This document shows, piece by piece, positions 36,318-41,717 of a DNA stretch of 41,717 nucleotides. Each line of letters starts with the position of its first letter. The stretch's first letter is position 1. A program made the translations under genes and the position numbers. The notes under the pieces are model-generated. The model was not told where the DNA came from. It searched no databases and was given only the letters and a program-made list of their open reading frames with translations. Source of the DNA: Candidatus Actinomarinales bacterium (GTDB lineage: Bacteria; Actinomycetota; Acidimicrobiia; Actinomarinales; Actinomarinaceae); NCBI GenBank assembly GCA_004214055.1, contig SGYT01000003.1, positions 1 through 41,717 on the forward strand. Reading direction: 5' to 3'.

Positions 36318-37153
36318 TTCTTATATCCTTCTATTGCTTCACTTAATGTAACTGGAATAGAGTTCCCAAATTTTTTAGGAGCTTTACTTGCAAATTCAGT
36401 TACTTGTGGGACCCTTACACCAACATCTCTTTGAATATCAACTAACTCCGGAAATACTTCTTGAGGCGTTCCAGCTTTAGAAATTTTCCCTTCTTCTAAA
36501 AGTATTATTGTATCTGCAAATTCAGCTATAACCTCAACTTCATGTTCTGCTATAACAACAGTTAGACCCTCTTCTTGATTAATTTTTCTAGTAACTGTAA
36601 ACACTTCTTCTTTTCCTATGGGATCTAAATTTGATGTAGGTTCATCTAATACAAGAATTTCAGGTTTCATAGATAAGGCTGATGCCATAGCAAGTCTTTG
36701 CTGTTGTCCTCCTGAAATTTCAAAAGGAGATCTTTCTTCGAATCCTTTTAGCCCTACCATCTCTAAAGCTCCCGAAATATTTTTTTCTATAGTCTCTTTA
36801 TCAACACCTAGGTTCTGAAGACCTAAAGCTACTTCTTCAAACACAGTCAGTTGACTCATTTGAAATTCTGGGTTGTCAAATACACTTCCGACCTTTGTTG
36901 CTAGCTCTCTAACAGGAATCTTTGGTGGCACTTGACCAGCCACTTCAATGTTTCCATACATATCAGCTGCAATCATGTTAGGAACAATTCCATTAATTGA
37001 TAAACATAAAGTTGTTTTCCCTGCACCATGTGCACCAAGTATTGCTACAAATTCTCCTTGTTCTATTTCTAGAGATACACCATCAAGTGCTTTTTCGTTC
37101 TCATCCATTCCCAGATATTGAACGGTAAGGTTTTGTATTTTTATATCAGACAT
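36314..37153 (-). CDS. ECF transporter ATP-binding protein (canonical signature, Q-loop Q to D)
   Basis: LGAHGAGKTTLCLSINGIVP, VFDNPEFQMSQLTVFEEVALGLQNLGV, FEISGGQQQRLAMASALSMKPEILVLDEPTSNLDP. Confidence 0.92.
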   Translation of the reverse strand: MSDIKIQNLTVQYLGMDENEKALDGVSLEIEQGEFVAILGAHGAGKTTLCLSINGIVPNMIAADMYGNIEVAGQVPPKIPVRELATKVGSVFDNPEFQMSQLTVFEEVALGLQNLGVDKETIEKNISGALEMVGLKGFEERSPFEISGGQQQRLAMASALSMKPEILVLDEPTSNLDPIGKEEVFTVTRKINQEEGLTVVIAEHEVEVIAEFADTIILLEEGKISKAGTPQEVFPELVDIQRDVGVRVPQVTEFASKAPKKFGNSIPVTLSEAIEGYKK

Positions 37154-37159
37154 AAATTG

Positions 37160-37165
37160 ATAATA
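37160..37165 (-). promoter_or_regulatory. Putative -10 (TATTAT), 6 nt before the ECF ATPase ATG 37153
   Basis: TANNNT spacing consistent with leaderless start. Confidence 0.55.
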
Positions 37166-37240
37166 TCATTTAAAGCTAGTTACGTATAGATTTTCACTAA
37201 AGAATTTTGAAATTTTTAAGTTTTAACATAATAATTAGAT

Positions 37241-38440
37241 ATGGAATTAAAAAATATTGAATTTCCAAATGCAGATTTAAATTTTATAGATAATCCTTAT
37301 CCTGCATTGAAAGATTTTAGAGAAGAATCACCTGTTTTTTATGATGAGAAATCTGACTTAATCTACTTAACAAAATATGAAGACGTTAAGTCAATCCAAA
37401 GTAGTAAAAAATATGTATCTGCTAAGCCTGCAAATTTAGAGGGTGATAGAGAATGGGATAGTAGAAAAAAAGCTTATGATTATTTTGGCAGAACTGAGGA
37501 GTTTTCTCTACTCAACCTTGAAGGTTCCGCACATAATGAACTCAGGGGATTGGTTGCAAAAGCTTTCTCTATAAGACAAGTTGAGCTACTAAGACCCTTT
37601 ATAGAAAATAAATCAAGAGAAATATTAGATCCATTGATAGGTAGTAGTTTTGATTTAATACATGATTATGCACAGCCCTTTTCTATAGCAATAATGGGTG
37701 AGCTCTTGGGGGTTCCAGAATCTAGATATGATGATTTTCTCAGATGGTCAAATGATATTGTACGTATGTATGACTTGCAAGTAAGTGAAGAAAATGCTGA
37801 AATAGCAGAAAAATCCGCTGAAGAGTTCTATTTCTACACAGATAGTTTAATCGATGAAAAATTGAAGGAACCGGGGGATGATATGATAACCCGACTAGCA
37901 AACGTTACTGAGAACGATCAAAAATTAAGTAAAGACCAGATTATATGTACAGCCATCCTTTTACTAAATGCTGGTCACGAAGCTACTGTTAACACAATTG
38001 GAAATGGTATAAGCGCTCTTATTTCAAATGATATTGAAACAAAATCATTAAATGAAGAATACGATGTTAAGAACATCGTTGAAGAATTGCTCAGATGGGA
38101 TAGTCCTTTACAATTTTTTCAAAGGTGGTCTCTTGAAGATACTGAAGTAAGAGGATATAAAATTCCAAAAAATGCAAAGGTTGCCATACTGTTAGGTTCA
38201 GCTAACCGTGACGATGAGATATTTAAAAATGCTAAAGAAATAAATTTTCAAAGAGAGAATTTAAATCACACAAGCTTTGGTGGTGGAATGCACTTTTGCC
38301 TTGGAGCACACCTAGCAAGACTAGAGCTTGAAGCTTCATTTAATAATCTGTTTGAATATAGCTGGAATTTAGAGGCCAAACCAGAAAGAACTGGTGCTTT
38401 CGGGATAAGAGGCTTTAAAAAAGTGATGGTTAGCGCTTAA
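37241..38440 (+). CDS. Cytochrome P450
   Basis: LNAGHEATVNTIGNG (I-helix), EELLRWDSPLQFFQRW (ExxR), FGGGMHFCLGAHLARLELE (heme Cys). Confidence 0.96.
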   Translation: MELKNIEFPNADLNFIDNPYPALKDFREESPVFYDEKSDLIYLTKYEDVKSIQSSKKYVSAKPANLEGDREWDSRKKAYDYFGRTEEFSLLNLEGSAHNELRGLVAKAFSIRQVELLRPFIENKSREILDPLIGSSFDLIHDYAQPFSIAIMGELLGVPESRYDDFLRWSNDIVRMYDLQVSEENAEIAEKSAEEFYFYTDSLIDEKLKEPGDDMITRLANVTENDQKLSKDQIICTAILLLNAGHEATVNTIGNGISALISNDIETKSLNEEYDVKNIVEELLRWDSPLQFFQRWSLEDTEVRGYKIPKNAKVAILLGSANRDDEIFKNAKEINFQRENLNHTSFGGGMHFCLGAHLARLELEASFNNLFEYSWNLEAKPERTGAFGIRGFKKVMVSA

Positions 38441-38862
38441 TTTTTATATAAATCTATTGCAGGTAAAATCTCATTTACATTGTTTACTGTTTTAGAGATC
38501 ATTCCCTCAACAAACAAATTTCTATATCTTCTCTCTTCTGCATCTATAGCAATTACTGGTTTCCCTTCTGCATATGTGTATCCAATTTCTGCACAAGTTC
38601 CTGAATCAATATCTTGTCCCGTAATTAATGCAACAGTTAGATGAGAGCTACTCAAAGCATCCATATCGTTTTCAAAGATTCTATCCTTAGTTTCTTGGCT
38701 CATATCAGTTCCATCAAGCTCGCTTTCTTCTATTCCCGTCTGGTCTCTATGAGGTAAGAAACATTCATAGCCAGCACCTTCGAGAACAGATGCTATTTCT
38801 TCCAAATATTTTTTTTCATGAATATTAAATAGAGGTCCAGCAATATATATTTTTTTTATCAT
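38437..38862 (-). CDS. Nucleoside 2-deoxyribosyltransferase family protein
   Basis: KIYIAGPLFNIHEKKYLEEIASVLEGAGYECFLPHRDQ...DSGTCAEIGYTYAEGKPVIAI. Confidence 0.92.
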   Translation of the reverse strand: MIKKIYIAGPLFNIHEKKYLEEIASVLEGAGYECFLPHRDQTGIEESELDGTDMSQETKDRIFENDMDALSSSHLTVALITGQDIDSGTCAEIGYTYAEGKPVIAIDAEERRYRNLFVEGMISKTVNNVNEILPAIDLYKN

Positions 38863-38868
38863 ACAATA

Positions 38869-38874
38869 AAACTA
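38869..38874 (-). promoter_or_regulatory. Putative -10 (TAGTTT), 6 nt before the deoxyribosyltransferase ATG 38862
   Basis: TANNNT spacing consistent with leaderless start. Confidence 0.45.
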
Positions 38875-38929
38875 AGTGTGTTCTTTCTTCCTATCAAGTA
38901 AAAAGTTTTAATTTTTTTTACTAAGTGTG
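38871..38929. repeat. Direct repeat ACTAAGTGTG x2 (38871-38880 and 38920-38929)
   Basis: Identical 10-mers in the intergenic region between divergent genes. Confidence 0.7.
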
Positions 38930-38939
38930 AGATTTTCTT

Positions 38940-38945
38940 TAAACT
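38940..38945 (+). promoter_or_regulatory. Putative -10 (TAAACT), 6 nt before the PLP-enzyme ATG 38952
   Basis: TANNNT spacing consistent with leaderless start. Confidence 0.5.
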
Positions 38946-38951
38946 CTACCT

Positions 38952-40130
38952 ATGGGAAAAGCAAAAAAATACGGTATTAATACACGCGCGCTACATACAA
39001 AAAAAAGAATTGAACTTCCAACAGGAGATGTCATGTCTCCAATACATCTGACTACGACTTATGCAAATTCTGTTCCTGGTGAATCAGAATATTTTTATGG
39101 AAGAGTTAGTAATCCAACTAGAGAAATTTTTGAAAGAACTATTGCCTCGTTGGAGGGAATTGAAAACTATGATGAGTTACCAGCTTTAGCAATGTCTTCT
39201 GGGATGGCAGCAATATCCTTAATAGCTGAATTAATTAAACCCGATGAAAATGTAGTCATATCAAAAGATGTCTATGGGGGAACAACAAACTTTTTTGCAA
39301 CAATAGCTACAAAACGAGGACTTGAAGTTAATTTTTGTGATATGTATGACAAGGAAAAGCTGGAAAGTTTAATTAACAATAAAACAAAACTTGTTTGGTT
39401 AGAATCCCCTTCTAATCCAAATATGAACATATATGATATAAAAAGTATTTCGGATTTAGCTCACAGCGAAAATGCTCTGTTGGTTACGGATAGCACCTTC
39501 TGTACACCATTTATAACGAGGCCTTTTGAGCATGGGGTAGACATTATTATGCACTCAACAACTAAATATATTGGAGGGCATAGTGATACATTGGGTGGTG
39601 CAGTCGTCACCAATAATCAAGAAATTTATGACACTCTTTATGATTATCAAAAAACATCTGGAGGAGTTATGGCTCCATTCGATGCATATTTATGCCAGAG
39701 AGGACTTTATACACTTGGTCCAAGAATGGAACTGCACTCAAAGAATGCACACCAACTAGCTGAATTTCTTTCAAAATCAGAGCATATAAAAGAAGTTAAA
39801 TATCCTGGATTAGCAGACAGCCCAAATCATGATATTGCTCTTAAGCAAATGGACTATTTTGGAGGAATGTTAAGTTTCTTTTTAGAAGACCATATTGATC
39901 AAGAAAAATACTGGGAAGAACTTCATTTATACAAATTAGCCGTAAGTTTAGGTGGGGTAGAAACGTTAATTGAAGTTCCTTACTTAATGACCCATGAAAA
40001 AGTTACAGGGTTAGATGGAGAAGTGATTAACAATGCTTTTGAAGACTTAATAAGAATTTCTGTGGGTATAGAAAATATAGAAGATCTTATTGAAGATATG
40101 GACTCAGCACTCAATGCAAGCAAAAAATAA
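38952..40130 (+). CDS. Cys/Met-metabolism PLP enzyme (cystathionine gamma-synthase / methionine gamma-lyase family)
   Basis: NTRALH...PIHLTTTYAN, YGRVSNPTREIFERTIASLEG, MAAISLIAEL, VTDSTFCTPFITRPFEHGVDIIMHSTTKYIGGHSD, VSLGGVETLIEVPYLMTHE. Confidence 0.94.
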   Translation: MGKAKKYGINTRALHTKKRIELPTGDVMSPIHLTTTYANSVPGESEYFYGRVSNPTREIFERTIASLEGIENYDELPALAMSSGMAAISLIAELIKPDENVVISKDVYGGTTNFFATIATKRGLEVNFCDMYDKEKLESLINNKTKLVWLESPSNPNMNIYDIKSISDLAHSENALLVTDSTFCTPFITRPFEHGVDIIMHSTTKYIGGHSDTLGGAVVTNNQEIYDTLYDYQKTSGGVMAPFDAYLCQRGLYTLGPRMELHSKNAHQLAEFLSKSEHIKEVKYPGLADSPNHDIALKQMDYFGGMLSFFLEDHIDQEKYWEELHLYKLAVSLGGVETLIEVPYLMTHEKVTGLDGEVINNAFEDLIRISVGIENIEDLIEDMDSALNASKK

Positions 40131-41088
40131 ATCTCTATTCTCATACAAGCCTCTTGCCACGGCACTACTAAGTGTTGCAATTACAGCTGGGTTATTCGTT
40201 ATCTTTGGGTCAAATGGCTGGGGTATGTCTGCAGGAAATGAACAAGCTATTGGTGAGATATCTCGTTGGTGCGAAAGAGTAAGTGGAGGATTCTTTAGAG
40301 AGCCCGTTAATACTCTAGGAAATCTAGGTTTTGTAATTACCGGTTTATATATGTTTTATAAGCTTGCACAAGATGCAACATCAGGAAATGGTATCAAAAT
40401 GTTTGGCTCTCCAGCTATTGCAGTTCTTTATGCGTCAGCTTCAACATTTTTAGGTCCTGGATCAATGGCTATGCATGGAACGCATACTCCGTTTGGAGCT
40501 TGGTTAGATAACGTTTCCATGATTACTTATATTTTAATTCTCTGGTTGTACAATTTAAAACGTTTAATAGGTTTTTCGTTAAAGACATATTTAACTGTTT
40601 ACTCTCTCCTTCTTGGTTGGTTTGCATATAGCTATTGGTTTATTGATGGAGGTATGGGTATTGGGGTGAACCTGTTTGAATTGAGCATCGGTTTATGGAT
40701 TGCTACTGAAGTATTAGTAAAATTTCCCACTCTTTATGGAAGAGTTGGATCTGGATTTGCTGTATTGTTGACCCAACAACTTTTTGGTAACCCAGTAATT
40801 AATGCTCTCCAAAACTTTCAAGATAACTGGGAAATGCTTTTATATTTTGCTCCAGCATTAATTCCAAATATTCAATCAACAACTACCAAAAAATACACTC
40901 CGTGGTTTTTCTTAGGCTTTGCCTCATTTTTTGGTGCTCTCCTTATTTGGGGAACAGGGGTTCCAGACCATCCATGGTGTAACCCTGATTCGTTGCTGCA
41001 GGCTCATATGGTTTGGCATTTAATGTGCTCCGTTGCAACACTATGCTTTTTTAATTTATACAGGACAGAACAGCTCAATGCAAAGTAG
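40114..41088 (+). CDS. Ceramidase-like / CREST-superfamily membrane hydrolase
   Basis: WCERVSGGFFREPVNTLGNLGF, SASTFLGPGSMAMHGTHTPFGAWLDNVSM, LLQAHMVWHLMCS; ATG at 40114 reduces overlap compared with track start 40090. Confidence 0.8.
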   Translation: MQAKNKSLFSYKPLATALLSVAITAGLFVIFGSNGWGMSAGNEQAIGEISRWCERVSGGFFREPVNTLGNLGFVITGLYMFYKLAQDATSGNGIKMFGSPAIAVLYASASTFLGPGSMAMHGTHTPFGAWLDNVSMITYILILWLYNLKRLIGFSLKTYLTVYSLLLGWFAYSYWFIDGGMGIGVNLFELSIGLWIATEVLVKFPTLYGRVGSGFAVLLTQQLFGNPVINALQNFQDNWEMLLYFAPALIPNIQSTTTKKYTPWFFLGFASFFGALLIWGTGVPDHPWCNPDSLLQAHMVWHLMCSVATLCFFNLYRTEQLNAK

Positions 41089-41098
41089 TATTTTTGCT

Positions 41099-41717
41099 AT
41101 GAAAAAAGTACTTATTTTATTAACAATCTTTCTAATCTCCTGTGGGTCTGAGAATGGAACAGCTGAACTTGATTATTCTGTGGAAGAAAGTTCAGAGGCT
41201 GTAGAAGAAATAGTTGTTTTAGAAACTCAAAAAAAAGAAGAAAATAGTGGGATCAGTGAAGAAGATTTTGATGAATATATAGCAGGACTAGAAGATTACG
41301 GTGCAGGAGGTTCATTTGTGCCAATTCCTTTAAAGCTTGATGACTTTAAACCCTTTACTGAATCTGGAAACTGTTTAAGTGATGATGTAAAAATAATTGA
41401 GCCAGAAGAATTTATAACTCTACTTGTAGAAGCTTATTGGGGAACAAGGGAAGATATGACATATGGCTATATTTCTGAGAATGGGAATGTAACTCGTAAT
41501 GGACCATTTGCTACATGGAATTATGAAAAATTAGTCGCTATCAATTCACAATATATTCTTGAAGAATTTGATGAATTTTTAATTAGAGGTTTAGATAGAA
41601 CGCCTGAGGAATATACAATTTATTGGAACGACTATGAAACACTCTTAAAATCCTTATGCAGTATTAAAAAAGATAACCGTGGTTATTTAGAAATGATAAT
41701 GTCTACTCAAGAACTAA
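41099..41717 (+). CDS. Putative lipoprotein, truncated by window end
   Basis: MKKVLILLTIFLISCGSENGTAELDYSVEES...; lipobox LISC; open to the window end, missing from the ORF track. Confidence 0.75.
   Translation, partial: MKKVLILLTIFLISCGSENGTAELDYSVEESSEAVEEIVVLETQKKEENSGISEEDFDEYIAGLEDYGAGGSFVPIPLKLDDFKPFTESGNCLSDDVKIIEPEEFITLLVEAYWGTREDMTYGYISENGNVTRNGPFATWNYEKLVAINSQYILEEFDEFLIRGLDRTPEEYTIYWNDYETLLKSLCSIKKDNRGYLEMIMSTQEL

Overview
This 41.7 kb, AT-rich, densely packed bacterial window is probably from a streamlined marine actinobacterium. That assignment is inferred from a WhiB-family gene, a GlnR-like regulator beside GSII-type glutamine synthetase, low GC and tight gene packing. It holds four minus-strand tRNAs (Phe, Asp, Lys, Arg) and no rRNA, CRISPR array or transposon that I could see. 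Left part: cell-surface glycosyltransferases, argS, Fe-S carrier genes, glnII/glnR-like, mrp, selA-selB, whiB-like, nfeD-like. Middle: yjbQ-like, a DRL-type (DXR-like) reductoisomerase with ispD, and the dnaB-rplI-rpsR-ssb-rpsF operon. Right part (about 26.4-38.9 kb): a nucleoside-salvage island with two nucleoside hydrolases, a Qng1/DUF2419-like protein, a ribokinase-like kinase, a complete ECF transporter (A, A, S, T) interleaved with two nucleoside phosphorylases and a 63-aa membrane protein, an MFS permease and a nucleoside deoxyribosyltransferase. The most interesting observations are: (1) this putative modified-nucleoside (possibly queuosine) salvage and ECF system, including asymmetric ATPase motifs and a switch-like leader before the S component; (2) a recurrent TANNNT-(6-7 nt)-start codon arrangement that implies widespread leaderless transcription; (3) a perfect 16-bp inverted repeat inside the glnR-like coding sequence; (4) a DRL-ispD pair next to a degenerate IspD-like ORF; (5) recurrent 4-nt convergent stop-codon overlaps.
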